A DNA stretch of 64,000 bases from positions 1 to 64,000 of the forward strand of contig DVFP01000012.1 in assembly GCA_018713145.1 (NCBI GenBank), written 5' to 3'. Under the pieces are notes generated by a model that searched no databases, was not told the DNA's origin, and worked only from the letters and a program-made list of their open reading frames with translations. Shown here piece by piece: positions 18,942 to 27,904 of this stretch (the stretch's first letter is position 1; every line of letters begins with the position of its first letter). This stretch comes from Candidatus Scybalocola faecavium. Its GTDB lineage: Bacteria > Bacillota > Clostridia > Lachnospirales > Lachnospiraceae. The translations under genes and the position numbers were made by a program.

Positions 18942-18982
18942 GTATGTGGTAAAAATTGCAATTATTTCAAAGGAGAAAAGCT

Positions 18983-19867
18983 ATGAAAACCACAGTGCAA
19001 AATCATGCATCAGGTGAGCACAAAAAAATCATAATGGTCATTTTGATCATTATTGCCATCGTTGCCATAATTGCAGCTATAATTTTCAATCTCACGGGGA
19101 GCAATGACGCAAACACTGACACTAATACTCAGACAGCTTCAGAAACCGGAAATGATGCGCAGGACCAGGAAAGCCAGGGAGGAGCCGAAGATAACAGTGA
19201 CGGGCAGACCACAGGGGCGGATACCCAGGCTCAGATCGAATCTCTGATCCTTCAATATCGCACTGCTTTTGCTCAGGCGGATATTGAATCATTAAAGACG
19301 ATCTACAACACTTCTCAGGTAATGAACGCGGATGTGATTACCGCGACAGCCAAGATCATTACCGGATATGAAAATACGGTTTGTTACATAAAAAACGGTA
19401 TGGACGATACCTCCAAGGTTGTTTTTATTTATGATGATCTGAAGATTGACGGAATTGAAACTCTCATTCCCAATGTGGCCTATGTCTATGTTATGCAAAA
19501 GGAAGACGGCAGCTATTATATTTACCCCGGAGAATACAGTGACAGTGCTTCGGATTATGTATACAGCACAGAACTTCAAATGTATATTAATGATCTGATT
19601 AAAGAAAAGGATATTAGCCAGGTATATACTCAGGCCAGCGACAAGCTGACAAAGATCATGGCTGAAGATCCGGACGCGGCGGCCTTTATTCGTCAGCTCA
19701 CTGCCGGGGAAAATAGTGAAGCAGAAAGCGGTGAAACTACAGAAAGTCAGAGCTTATCCGACACCTCTGTCAATGAAAGTGAAACCGTCTCCGGATCCGA
19801 AACAAATGCCTCTGATGAAAACCAGACCAGCGAGAACAGCCCGGAAAGTGAGAGCCAAAGTTCTTAA
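18983..19867 (+). CDS. Membrane-anchored extracellular protein, function unknown
   Basis: A 294-residue protein. A short basic N-terminus precedes a single membrane helix (about residues 15-37, rich in Ile, Val and Ala). A low-complexity Asp/Thr/Gln/Gly region (about 40-80) follows, then a compact domain (about 83-225: IESLILQYRTAFAQADIESL onward) that resembles small alpha+beta NTF2-like domains. A Ser/Glu-rich tail ends the protein. The low-complexity parts suggest a surface location. ATG 18983 is used because AAAGGAG lies 9 bases upstream. I do not recognise a named family. Confidence 0.75.
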   Translation: MKTTVQNHASGEHKKIIMVILIIIAIVAIIAAIIFNLTGSNDANTDTNTQTASETGNDAQDQESQGGAEDNSDGQTTGADTQAQIESLILQYRTAFAQADIESLKTIYNTSQVMNADVITATAKIITGYENTVCYIKNGMDDTSKVVFIYDDLKIDGIETLIPNVAYVYVMQKEDGSYYIYPGEYSDSASDYVYSTELQMYINDLIKEKDISQVYTQASDKLTKIMAEDPDAAAFIRQLTAGENSEAESGETTESQSLSDTSVNESETVSGSETNASDENQTSENSPESESQSS

Positions 19868-19895
19868 GCGTCAGGAAAAATTTAAGTGGTAACCT

Positions 19896-19932
19896 AAAAG
19901 CAGTTGTCGTATAATAATGACAGCTGCTTTTT
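19896..19932 (+). terminator. Terminator after the 18983 gene
   Basis: AAAAGCAGTTGTC (19896-19908) pairs with GACAGCTGCTTTT (19919-19931), followed by T. Confidence 0.85.
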
Positions 19933-19939
19933 GCTGTGA

Positions 19940-20052
19940 CCACTTAATGAAAGCAAGCCCGCAGGGCGCAGCTTGAATTTAGTGGGAACGCACATCTTGA
20001 CCCTTGGTGAGGTCAAGCCGTTAGGCGCCGACCGAACCTAGTGGAGAGATGT
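19940..20052 (+). repeat. Intergenic hairpin repeat, copies 1 and 2
   Basis: Two members of a hairpin family also found at 27905, 29183 and 29268. Copy 1 (19940-19985) has outer stem CCACT/AGTGG and inner stem AAGC/GCTT. Copy 2 (20000-20044) has inner stem GGTC/GACC and middle stem GGT/ACC, with its own closing helix ACATCT/AGATGT (19992-20052). The two strands face each other with GA steps next to the inner stem. Base changes between copies keep the pairing. Confidence 0.65.
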
Positions 20053-20090
20053 TACCCGTCAGTGTTATTGGATAATAAGGAGAATAAAGT

Positions 20091-20870
20091 GTGACTGAAA
20101 AAGAAACGGTACGTTTAAATAAATATTTAAGTGCTCATGGCGTTTGCTCCAGAAGAGAAGCAGATGACTGGATCGCCGGAGGAAAAATTACGGTTGACGG
20201 CCGCAAAGCTTCTGTAGGAGAAAAGGTCACTGGAGAAGAAGATATAAGGGTGAACGGGAAGAAAATAAATCCCCAGGCTCCGGAGCATACTTATATTGCC
20301 TTGAATAAACCAAGAGGGATCGTGTGTACTACGAAAAATGACAAGGATAATGTCATCGATTTCCTTCACCTTCCTCAAAGGGTATTTCCTGTAGGACGGC
20401 TGGATAAGGATTCTGAAGGCCTGCTCCTGCTTACAAGTGATGGGGAGATCGTCAATGGCATTATGCGGGCTGCAGCAGGCCATGAAAAAGAATATGTTGT
20501 AAAAGTCAACCGTCCTGTAGATGCTTCTTTTATCCGGAAAATGAGTCAGGGCGTGTATTTGGATGAGTTAAAGGTAACTACTCGTCCCTGTCAGGTCCGT
20601 CAGACTGGAAAGGATATTTTTCATATTACCCTGACCCAGGGCTTAAACCGCCAGATCCGGAGGATGTGTCAAACACTGGGATATAAGGTGGTCATGCTGC
20701 GGCGGATCCGCATTATGAATATCCGCCTGGGAGATTTGCCTGAAGGCTGCTGGAGACCTTTAACGCAAAAAGAACTGACTGTAATGAAAAAAATGATAAA
20801 ACCAGAAGTGAGGAAAAATCATGGAACAAAAAATAGAAAAAATGAAGGCCCTGGTGGCCACGTTAAATGA
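20091..20870 (+). CDS. rluF: 23S rRNA pseudouridine synthase, RluF/RsuA family
   Basis: Converts a uridine in rRNA to pseudouridine. An S4 RNA-binding domain (residues 5-60: VRLNKYLSAHGVCSRREAD) precedes the catalytic domain with motif II GRLDKDSEGLLLLT (catalytic Asp near residue 104) and the motif GLNRQIRRMC. It is closest by eye to RluF (position 2604 in E. coli 23S rRNA), but RluB or RsuA activity cannot be excluded. Start GTG 20091 follows AAGGAG. Its last 50 bases overlap ligA, which begins in another frame, so the two are coupled. Confidence 0.9.
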   Translation: MTEKETVRLNKYLSAHGVCSRREADDWIAGGKITVDGRKASVGEKVTGEEDIRVNGKKINPQAPEHTYIALNKPRGIVCTTKNDKDNVIDFLHLPQRVFPVGRLDKDSEGLLLLTSDGEIVNGIMRAAAGHEKEYVVKVNRPVDASFIRKMSQGVYLDELKVTTRPCQVRQTGKDIFHITLTQGLNRQIRRMCQTLGYKVVMLRRIRIMNIRLGDLPEGCWRPLTQKELTVMKKMIKPEVRKNHGTKNRKNEGPGGHVK

Positions 20871-22779
20871 TGCGGCAAAAGCTTACTATCAGGAAGACCG
20901 GGAGATTATGAGCAATTATGAATACGATGCTCTTTATGATCAGCTGCTTGCCCTTGAAAAAGAAACCGGAACAGTCCTTTCTAACAGTCCTTCTGTCCAT
21001 GTGGGATATGAGGTTTTAAGTGAGCTTCCAAAAGAAGCCCATGAATCTCCGATGCTTTCTCTGGACAAGACAAAAGATGTGGAAGCATTAAAAGCCTGGC
21101 TTGGAGATCACAAAGGCTCTCTGTCCTGGAAGCTGGACGGGCTTACCATTGTTTTGACTTACCAAAACGGGGTTCTTGCCAAAGCTGTAACCCGGGGAAA
21201 CGGAGAAATCGGCGAAGTGATCACAAATAATGCCCGGGTATTTAAAAACCTGCCCCACAGGATTTCCTATAACGGGGAATTGATCTTAAGAGGGGAGGCA
21301 GTAATCAAATATTCGGATTTTAAAAAAATCAACGATCAGATTGAAGATGTGGATGCCCGATATAAAAATCCCAGAAACCTTTGCAGCGGGTCTGTGCGTC
21401 AGTTGAATAATGAAATTACAGCCAAAAGAAATGTCCATTTTTTTGCTTTTACTCTTGTACGGGCAGATGGAGTGGATTTTCATAATTCCCGGATTTGTCA
21501 GATGGAATGGCTTAAGTCTCTTGGATTTGATATTGTAGAATATAAAACGGTCACCCGGGAAAATATTGATGAAGCTGTGCAATATTTTTCCAGCCATATT
21601 GAAAAAAATGATGTTCCCTCGGATGGCCTGGTACTCACCTATGATAACATTGAGTACAGCCGTTCTCTTGGAACTACGGCAAAGTTTCCGAGAGATTCCA
21701 TGGCCTTTAAATGGGCGGACGAAACAGCCCAGACCCATTTGCTCCAGGTAGAATGGAGCGCTTCACGGACCGGCCTGATCAATCCTGTAGCAGTATTTGA
21801 GCCGGTAGAGCTGGAAGGGACCACGGTTTCCAGAGCAAGCGTCCACAATATCAGTATTATCGAAAGCTTAAAGCTGGGAATCGGAGATACCATTGAAGTT
21901 TATAAGGCCAATATGATCATTCCTCAGATTGCCAGAAATTTAACAGAGTCGGGAAATCTGCCGATTCCTCAAGTCTGTCCCGTATGCGGCAGCCCTACAC
22001 GGATCCAGCAGGTGAATGATACTAAGTCGCTGTATTGTACAGACCCGGACTGCCCGGCAAAAAAAATTAAAGCCTATACTTTATTTGTCAGCCGCGATGC
22101 TTTTAACATTGAAGGTCTGTCTGAAGCCACTTTGGAAAAATTTGTACAAAAAGGGTTTATCCATGAATTTGCGGATATTTTCCGGCTGAATCGTTTTAAA
22201 GACACCATCACCCAGATGGATGGTTTCGGGGAAAAGTCCTACGCCAATCTGGAGGAATCGATTAAAAAGGCAAGAAAGATCATTCTCCCTAAATTTATTT
22301 ACAGTCTTGGTATCCCGGGGGTTGGCCTGGCAAATGCCCGACTGATATGCAAGGCATTTTCTCAGGACTTAACAGCTATTGAAAATGCTGAAGCTGAGGC
22401 GTTTACAAATATTCCCGGAATCGGTCAGGTGATTGCGGACAGCGTTGTGGAGTTTTTCGCCAGTGAAAAGCATCGAACTATGGTAGAACATCTTTTGCAG
22501 GAAGTTCAGATCGAAAAAGAGGCAGAAGAGGATAACGACACTGCGGTTTCAGGAAAAACATTTGTGATCACGGGAAGTTTAAATCATTTTGCCAATCGCG
22601 GGGCTCTGAAAGCTTTAATTGAGTCAAAAGGCGGCAAAGTGGCTGGCTCTGTGTCCTCAAAAACTGATTATCTGATCAATAATGACAGTACATCCACATC
22701 CTCAAAAAATAAAAAAGCCAGGGAGCTTAACATTCCCATTATGACCGAAGAAGAATTTATAGAATTTATGGGACAATGA
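20821..22779 (+). CDS. ligA: NAD-dependent DNA ligase
   Basis: Seals DNA nicks using NAD. Order of parts: Ia domain (residues 1-70: YYQEDREIMSNYEYDALYD), adenylation domain with the active lysine in SWKLDGLT near residue 106, OB fold, a four-cysteine zinc finger (CPVCGSP ... YCTDPDCP, about 390-415), helix-hairpin-helix repeats (FGEKSYANLE, GIPGVGLANA, NIPGIGQVIA) and a C-terminal BRCT domain. At 652 residues it is slightly short. The usual TRGDG motif reads TRGNG and the following GEDVTxN reads GEVITNN. These changes suggest the divergent second LigA type of Clostridia, so another ligA may exist elsewhere. Confidence 0.93.
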   Translation: MEQKIEKMKALVATLNDAAKAYYQEDREIMSNYEYDALYDQLLALEKETGTVLSNSPSVHVGYEVLSELPKEAHESPMLSLDKTKDVEALKAWLGDHKGSLSWKLDGLTIVLTYQNGVLAKAVTRGNGEIGEVITNNARVFKNLPHRISYNGELILRGEAVIKYSDFKKINDQIEDVDARYKNPRNLCSGSVRQLNNEITAKRNVHFFAFTLVRADGVDFHNSRICQMEWLKSLGFDIVEYKTVTRENIDEAVQYFSSHIEKNDVPSDGLVLTYDNIEYSRSLGTTAKFPRDSMAFKWADETAQTHLLQVEWSASRTGLINPVAVFEPVELEGTTVSRASVHNISIIESLKLGIGDTIEVYKANMIIPQIARNLTESGNLPIPQVCPVCGSPTRIQQVNDTKSLYCTDPDCPAKKIKAYTLFVSRDAFNIEGLSEATLEKFVQKGFIHEFADIFRLNRFKDTITQMDGFGEKSYANLEESIKKARKIILPKFIYSLGIPGVGLANARLICKAFSQDLTAIENAEAEAFTNIPGIGQVIADSVVEFFASEKHRTMVEHLLQEVQIEKEAEEDNDTAVSGKTFVITGSLNHFANRGALKALIESKGGKVAGSVSSKTDYLINNDSTSTSSKNKKARELNIPIMTEEEFIEFMGQ

Positions 22780-22782
22780 CCA

Positions 22783-22843
22783 TTGACTTTTATATGGGAA
22801 CATGATATATTGTTGATGAAATCCTAGTAAATTAGTGGGAATT
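22783..22843 (+). promoter_or_regulatory. Promoter and Rrf2-type operator of the Fe-S cluster
   Basis: TTGACT (22783-22788), 17 bases, TATATT (22806-22811). An imperfect palindrome follows at 22820-22843 (AATCCTAGTAA facing ATTAGTGGGAATT, 8 of 11 positions matching), covering the start of transcription. This fits autorepression by the Rrf2/IscR-type regulator encoded next (inference). Confidence 0.7.
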
Positions 22844-22859
22844 TAACGGAGGTCATTTT

Positions 22860-23303
22860 ATGCGGTTGTCAACGAAAGGACGCTACGGCTTAAGAGCAGT
22901 AGTGGATCTGGCTGTTCATGGTTCGGATGCTGCCGTATCTATCAGCAGCATTGCCTCCCGGCAGGGCTTGTCGGAAGGTTATCTGGAGCAGCTCATTGCA
23001 AAACTGAAAAAAGCAGGGATCGTGACAAGTATCCGTGGAACCAACGGGGGATATAGGCTTGCCAGAGATGTTAAAGAAATCACTGTAGGCGATGTTTTAA
23101 GAGCCCTGGAAGGCAATCTCAATGTTGTCCAGTGTCCGGATGACCAGTCTTGCGATAAATATGATTCCTGTGTGACAAAATATGTATGGAAACGTATTAA
23201 CGACAGTATAAATGAAGTAGTAGACACAATGACCCTGGAAGAAGTTATCCGTAATGGCTGTCATTATAGTGACGGCAGTGTAATACAAGGAATGGAGTGT
23301 TGA
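22860..23303 (+). CDS. Rrf2 family transcriptional regulator, IscR-like
   Basis: A 147-residue winged-helix regulator. The N-terminus MRLSTKGRYGLRAVVDLA and GGYRLAR wing are typical of Rrf2 proteins. Three cysteines in CPDDQSCDKYDSC (about residues 92-104) match the IscR iron-sulphur ligand pattern, so it may sense Fe-S status. It heads the operon with iscS, iscU and mnmA. In Clostridia such proteins act as IscR or as the related cysteine regulator CymR; the cysteine cluster favours IscR. The palindrome at 22820-22843 is its likely own operator. Confidence 0.9.
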   Translation: MRLSTKGRYGLRAVVDLAVHGSDAAVSISSIASRQGLSEGYLEQLIAKLKKAGIVTSIRGTNGGYRLARDVKEITVGDVLRALEGNLNVVQCPDDQSCDKYDSCVTKYVWKRINDSINEVVDTMTLEEVIRNGCHYSDGSVIQGMEC

Positions 23304-23305
23304 GG

Positions 23306-24502
23306 ATGAAAAAAACCATTTATCTGGACCATGCAGCTACCACAGCGGCCAGGCCGGAGGTTGTGGAGGCCATGCTTCCGTATTTTACAGAAAAATATGG
23401 CAATCCATCAAGCATTTATGATATGGGTGCAAAAAATAAAGGCGTGATTACCAGCGCCAGAGAAGTGATTGCCGGTACCCTTGGGACAACACCTGAAAAT
23501 ATTTATTTTACCGCAGGAGGTACAGAAAGTGATAATTGGGCTCTGATCGCTACGGCTGAGGCTATGGCTGCCAAAGGAAATCACATTATCACATCCACCA
23601 TTGAGCACCATGCGGTCCTTCATACATGTCAGTATTTGGAAAAACGGGGCTTTGAAGTCACCTATGTAGATGTGGATGAAAACGGTATCCTGAAACTGGA
23701 TGAACTTAAAAAGGCTATTCGTCCAACTACAATATTGATCTCAGTAATGTATGCCAATAATGAGATCGGTACCATCCAGCCTATTAAGGAGATCGGCGAA
23801 ATCGCCCACGAACATGGGATCTTATTCCACACAGACGCGGTACAGGCTTACTGCCAGCTTCCGATTAATGTAGATGAGTGCCATATTGACATGCTCAGTG
23901 CCAGTGCTCATAAGCTGAATGGCCCGAAGGGGATCGGCTTTTTGTATATTCGAAAAGGTATAAAAATCCGCTCCTTTATCCACGGCGGAGCTCAGGAGCG
24001 CAAGCGTCGTGCAGGAACAGAAAATGTTCCCGGAATCGTTGGCTTTGCCAAGGCTGTAGAGATTGCCCAGGCAACCATGAAGGAACGCACCGACCATGAA
24101 CTTAAGCTGAGAGAGTTGTTGATTTCCAGAATCTATAAGGAGATTCCTTATGTACGGTTAAACGGGGATCATCAGCGCCGCCTTCCAAACAACGTAAACT
24201 TCAGCTTCCAGTTTATTGAAGGAGAGTCTCTTTTGATCATGCTGGATATGGCCGGGATTTGTGCATCCAGCGGTTCTGCCTGCACGTCCGGATCCCTGGA
24301 TCCTTCCCATGTGCTTTTGGCTATCGGACTGCCTCATGAGATCGCTCACGGCTCTCTGCGTCTGACCCTTGGAGAAGATAATACGGAAGAGGATATAAAT
24401 TATGTGGTTGACAAGATCAAAGAAATTGTAGAACATCTGCGGGCTATGTCTCCTCTTTATGAGGATTTTATGTCCGGACGGAGCCATAAGCCGATGCAGT
24501 AA
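23306..24502 (+). CDS. iscS: Cysteine desulfurase IscS/NifS
   Basis: Pyridoxal-phosphate enzyme that takes sulphur from cysteine for Fe-S clusters and tRNA thiolation. Seen: N-terminal YLDHAATTAARPEV, HHAVLHTC near residue 100, the PLP lysine in SASAHKLNGPKGIGF near 203, and the catalytic cysteine in SSGSACTSGSLDPSHV near 325, the long-loop class I form. ATG 23306 is preferred to the GTG at 23297 because GGAG at 23294 gives good spacing. iscU follows after 38 bases, and the pair is under the Rrf2 regulator. Confidence 0.95.
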   Translation: MKKTIYLDHAATTAARPEVVEAMLPYFTEKYGNPSSIYDMGAKNKGVITSAREVIAGTLGTTPENIYFTAGGTESDNWALIATAEAMAAKGNHIITSTIEHHAVLHTCQYLEKRGFEVTYVDVDENGILKLDELKKAIRPTTILISVMYANNEIGTIQPIKEIGEIAHEHGILFHTDAVQAYCQLPINVDECHIDMLSASAHKLNGPKGIGFLYIRKGIKIRSFIHGGAQERKRRAGTENVPGIVGFAKAVEIAQATMKERTDHELKLRELLISRIYKEIPYVRLNGDHQRRLPNNVNFSFQFIEGESLLIMLDMAGICASSGSACTSGSLDPSHVLLAIGLPHEIAHGSLRLTLGEDNTEEDINYVVDKIKEIVEHLRAMSPLYEDFMSGRSHKPMQ

Positions 24503-24540
24503 ACCATTATAGAACGATTATAGAAACGGAGGAAAAACAA

Positions 24541-24978
24541 GTGTACAGTGAGAAAGTAATGGATCATTTCCAGCATCCGAGAAATGTAGGAGAAATTGAA
24601 AATGCCAGCGGTGTGGGAACTGTAGGTAATGCCAAATGCGGCGATATTATGCGGATTTATTTTGATATTGATGAAAACCAGGTTATCCGTGATGTAAAAT
24701 TTAAAACCTTCGGCTGCGGCGCTGCGGTAGCAACAAGCAGTATGGCCACAGAACTTGTAAAAGGCAAAACCATTTATGAAGCTTTAGAAGTAACTAACAA
24801 GGCAGTTATGGAAGCTTTAGACGGTCTGCCTCCGGTAAAGGTTCACTGCTCCCTTTTGGCAGAAGAAGCAATTCACGCTGCATTGTGGGACTATTGTGAG
24901 AAACAGGGCATTAAGATCGAAGGCCTGGAAAAACCTAAGTCTGACATTAGCGAAGAGGAAGAAGAGGAAGATTACTAA
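24541..24978 (+). CDS. iscU: Fe-S cluster assembly scaffold IscU/NifU
   Basis: Scaffold on which Fe-S clusters are built with sulphur from the desulfurase upstream. The three conserved cysteines are visible in GNAKCGD near residue 36, FGCGAA near 61 and VHCSLLAEEA near 103. The C-terminal 20 residues are acidic (EEEEEEDY), a common ending in the clostridial NifU-like form of about 145 residues. The GTG start at 24541 follows ACGGAGG. mnmA starts about 30 bases after its stop, so sulphur delivery and tRNA thiolation are joined in one transcript. Confidence 0.94.
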   Translation: MYSEKVMDHFQHPRNVGEIENASGVGTVGNAKCGDIMRIYFDIDENQVIRDVKFKTFGCGAAVATSSMATELVKGKTIYEALEVTNKAVMEALDGLPPVKVHCSLLAEEAIHAALWDYCEKQGIKIEGLEKPKSDISEEEEEEDY

Positions 24979-25009
24979 AAACTTCCTAAGCCCGGCAAAG
25001 GTGTTTAAA

Positions 25010-26098
25010 ATGGAAAAGAAGAAAGTTGTTGTGGGAATGTCCGGCGGTGTGGATTCTTCCGTGGCAGCCTGGCTTTTAAAAGAACAGGGATATGATGTCA
25101 TTGGAGTGACTATGCAGATCTGGCAGGATGAGGATGCTCAGACTCAGGAAGAAAACGGCGGCTGCTGCGGATTAACAGCCGTAGATGATGCCAGGGCAGT
25201 AGCTCAGACCATTGGTATTCCCTACTATGTCATGAATTTTAAAAAAGAATTTAAGGATTTTGTTATTGAAGATTTTGTTCGGGAATACAGCCTTGGACGC
25301 ACGCCAAATCCCTGTATCCGGTGTAACCGCTATGTTAAGTGGGAAGCGCTTCTGCAAAGATGTCTTGCCCTTGGCGCAGATTATATTGCTACAGGGCATT
25401 ACGCTCAGGTGGTCTGTCTTGACAATGGGCGTTATGCCCTAAAAGCGGCGCCAAGCAGCAAGGATCAGACCTATGCCCTTTATAATCTGACCCAGGAGCA
25501 GCTTTCCCACACTTTAATGCCTGTAGGCCAGTATACAAAGGATGAAATCCGTGCCATAGCGGAAAAAATCGGCCTTAAAGTCGCTGCAAAGCCGGACAGT
25601 CAGGATATTTGCTTTGTGCCGGATGGAGATTATACCCGTTTCCTGGAGGATTATACCGGGAAGAAAGCTCCCCAGGGGAACTTTGTGGATATTCATGGAA
25701 ATGTACTGGGACGCCACCAGGGGATCACTCACTATACAGTAGGTCAGAGAAAGGGTCTTGGCCTGGCTATGGGGCATCCGGTATTTGTTACACAGATCCG
25801 CCCGGACACAAACGAGGTGGTCATTGGGGAAAATGAAGACGTATTTTCAAGAGAACTCATTGCCCAAAATCTGAATTTTATGGCCATTGAACCGCCAAAA
25901 CAACCTTTACGGGTGTTTGCCAAAGTCCGTTATGCCCATGGAGGAGCATGGTGTACAGTTGAAATGACGGATAAAGACACTGCCCGGTGTACTTTTGACC
26001 AGCCGGTGCGGGCCATTACCCCGGGCCAGGCAGTGGTTTTTTATGATAATGATGTGGTCCTTGGCGGCGGCATTATAAAGCAGGCGGTCAAAAACTGA
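25010..26098 (+). CDS. mnmA: tRNA-specific 2-thiouridylase MnmA
   Basis: Thiolates uridine 34 of tRNA-Glu, -Gln and -Lys using persulphide sulphur from the desulfurase. The PP-loop is GMSGGVDSSVAAWLL near residue 8. The two catalytic cysteines lie in NPCIRCNRY near 103 and SQDICFVPDGDY near 200. The C-terminal beta-barrel follows. The length of 362 is normal. ATG 25010 lies just after the iscU stop with an AAAGGTG site; longer in-frame starts would overlap iscU without a ribosome site. Confidence 0.96.
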   Translation: MEKKKVVVGMSGGVDSSVAAWLLKEQGYDVIGVTMQIWQDEDAQTQEENGGCCGLTAVDDARAVAQTIGIPYYVMNFKKEFKDFVIEDFVREYSLGRTPNPCIRCNRYVKWEALLQRCLALGADYIATGHYAQVVCLDNGRYALKAAPSSKDQTYALYNLTQEQLSHTLMPVGQYTKDEIRAIAEKIGLKVAAKPDSQDICFVPDGDYTRFLEDYTGKKAPQGNFVDIHGNVLGRHQGITHYTVGQRKGLGLAMGHPVFVTQIRPDTNEVVIGENEDVFSRELIAQNLNFMAIEPPKQPLRVFAKVRYAHGGAWCTVEMTDKDTARCTFDQPVRAITPGQAVVFYDNDVVLGGGIIKQAVKN

Positions 26099-26115
26099 CA
26101 AAGGAGAAGGGTTTT

Positions 26116-26517
26116 ATGAATATTATGTTCTTTCTTACCCCTAAGAGCAATGTAGCGTATATTTACAGCGATTATTCCCTGAGACAGGCTTTGGAGAAAA
26201 TGGAATATCATCAGTATTCTGCCATCCCTATGATTGACCGGAAAGGCCATTATGTAGGAACCCTGACAGAAGGCGACCTGCTCTGGTATATTAAAGGGGA
26301 TGTAAATCTTACATTAAAAAATGCCGAGGATATTCCTATTACAGATATAAGCCGCCGCATGGATAATCTTCCGGTTCATGTGGATTCCAATATGGAAGAT
26401 CTGATCTCCAAGGCATTAAATCAGAACTTTGTTCCCGTAATTGACGATAAGGATGTATTTATCGGAATTATTACCCGGAAGGATATTATCCAGTATTATT
26501 GTCAGATAAAGGGATGA
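26116..26517 (+). CDS. CBS domain-pair protein
   Basis: A 133-residue protein made of two CBS motifs (about residues 15-60 and 75-130), for example YSAIPMIDRKGHYVGTLTEGD and FVPVIDDKDVFIGIITRKDI (landmarks only). CBS pairs bind adenosine nucleotides and act as energy sensors. No effector domain is attached. It starts 17 bases after mnmA behind AAGGAG and is followed by a terminator, so it closes the Fe-S/thiolation operon. Its partner is unknown. Confidence 0.85.
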   Translation: MNIMFFLTPKSNVAYIYSDYSLRQALEKMEYHQYSAIPMIDRKGHYVGTLTEGDLLWYIKGDVNLTLKNAEDIPITDISRRMDNLPVHVDSNMEDLISKALNQNFVPVIDDKDVFIGIITRKDIIQYYCQIKG

Positions 26518-26524
26518 TACATAG

Positions 26525-26555
26525 GCCGGGAAAGAAAATCTGCTTTCCCGGCTTT
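26525..26555 (+). terminator. Terminator after the CBS gene
   Basis: GCCGGGAAAG (26525-26534) pairs with CTTTCCCGGC (26543-26552), followed by TTT. Confidence 0.85.
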
Positions 26556-26634
26556 AAAAATAAATAAAAACTTGGCAGAATTATATGGCAATATGGCAAG
26601 ATTGTTAAAATTTTATTTTGTACAATAAATAGAC

Positions 26635-26768
26635 TTGAATTTTTTGGAGATATTAGGTAAAATAGACAAAGTAGTAATAGTAATGCGATTGATGCGCAAT
26701 TATTACTTATGTGATAAAGTTGCCAAACAACTTTAAGTAAAAATTTATTCTTAGGAGGAATTACGATT
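26635..26768 (+). promoter_or_regulatory. gap promoter and structured leader
   Basis: TTGAAT (26635-26640), 17 bases, TAAAAT (26658-26663). The leader of about 100 bases can form AGTAATA/TATTACT-like and AAAGTTG/CAACTTT hairpins before the ribosome site TAGGAGG. Confidence 0.65.
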
Positions 26769-27782
26769 ATGGCAGTAAAAGTAGCAATTAATGGTTTCGG
26801 ACGTATCGGACGTCTTGCTTTCAGACAGATGTTTGGAGCAGAAGGTTATGAAGTTGTTGCTATCAACGATTTAACAGCTCCTGCAATGCTGGCTCACTTA
26901 TTAAAGTACGACTCTTCTCAGGGAAGATATGCCGGCCACACAGTTGAAGCAAAAGAGTCTTCCATCGTTGTTGACGGAAAAGAAATCGAAATCTACAAAA
27001 TGCCTAATGCTGCAGATCTTCCATGGGGAGAGCTTGGCGTAGATGTTGTTCTTGAGTGTACAGGTTTCTATACCTCCAAAGCAAAAGCTCAGGCTCATAT
27101 TGATGCCGGCGCTAAAAAGGTTGTTATTTCCGCTCCTGCAGGCAACGACCTTAAGACAATCGTTTACAGCGTAAACGAAAACACTCTTACTCCTGAAGAT
27201 CAGATCATTTCTGCAGCTTCCTGCACAACAAACTGCTTAGCTCCTATGGCTAAAGCTCTTAATGACTATGCTCCGATCCAGAGTGGTATCATGTCTACAA
27301 TCCACGCTTACACTGGTGACCAGATGGTTCTTGATGGCCCTCACAGAAAAGGTGATTTAAGACGTGCAAGAGCAGCAGCTATCAATATTGTTCCAAACTC
27401 CACAGGTGCAGCAAAGGCTATCGGCCTTGTTATCCCTGAGTTAAACGGCAAGCTCATCGGTTCTGCTCAGCGTGTTCCTGTTCCAACAGGTTCCACAACA
27501 ATCCTTACAGCTGTTGTTAAAGGCAGCGATGTAACAGTTGATGGTATCAACGCAGCTATGAAAGCAGCAGCTTCCGATTCTTATGGATATAACGAAGATC
27601 CTATCGTATCTTCCGATATTATCGGTATTACCTATGGTTCTCTGTTCGATGCAACACAGACTATGGTATCCAAGATTGCTGATGACTTATATGAAGTTCA
27701 GGTTGTTGCTTGGTATGACAACGAAAACTCCTACACAAGCCAGATGGTAAGAACAATCAAATATTTTGCTGAATTAGCATAA
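26769..27782 (+). CDS. gap: Glyceraldehyde-3-phosphate dehydrogenase, type I
   Basis: Glycolytic enzyme oxidising glyceraldehyde-3-phosphate with NAD and phosphate. Seen: Rossmann [13 protein letters not shown] at residue 8, the catalytic cysteine in [15 protein letters not shown] near 152, the catalytic His in [10 protein letters not shown] near 180, and the C-terminal [13 protein letters not shown]. Its codon use is strongly biased, as expected for a highly expressed gene. It heads the lower glycolytic cluster gap-pgk-tpiA-gpmI, with a terminator and hairpin repeat before pgk. Confidence 0.98.
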   Translation: MAVKVAINGFGRIGRLAFRQMFGAEGYEVVAINDLTAPAMLAHLLKYDSSQGRYAGHTVEAKESSIVVDGKEIEIYKMPNAADLPWGELGVDVVLECTGFYTSKAKAQAHIDAGAKKVVISAPAGNDLKTIVYSVNENTLTPEDQIISAASCTTNCLAPMAKALNDYAPIQSGIMSTIHAYTGDQMVLDGPHRKGDLRRARAAAINIVPNSTGAAKAIGLVIPELNGKLIGSAQRVPVPTGSTTILTAVVKGSDVTVDGINAAMKAAASDSYGYNEDPIVSSDIIGITYGSLFDATQTMVSKIADDLYEVQVVAWYDNENSYTSQMVRTIKYFAELA

Positions 27783-27851
27783 TGTTTGCGTAATTACGGG
27801 ACAGGCCCTTAAGACCTGAGCCTGAAACGCAGATCAATAAGATCCTTTGAC

Positions 27852-27897
27852 GGGTCCGGTCTTGTAGGTCAAACAGACTACGGGCCGGACCTGTTTT
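27852..27897 (+). terminator. Terminator-like hairpin after gap
   Basis: GGTCCGG (27853-27859) pairs with CCGGACC (27885-27891), with further pairing CTTGTAG/CTAC inside and TTTT after. Leaky read-through into pgk is possible. Confidence 0.75.
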
Positions 27898-27904
27898 ACT
27901 GTGA

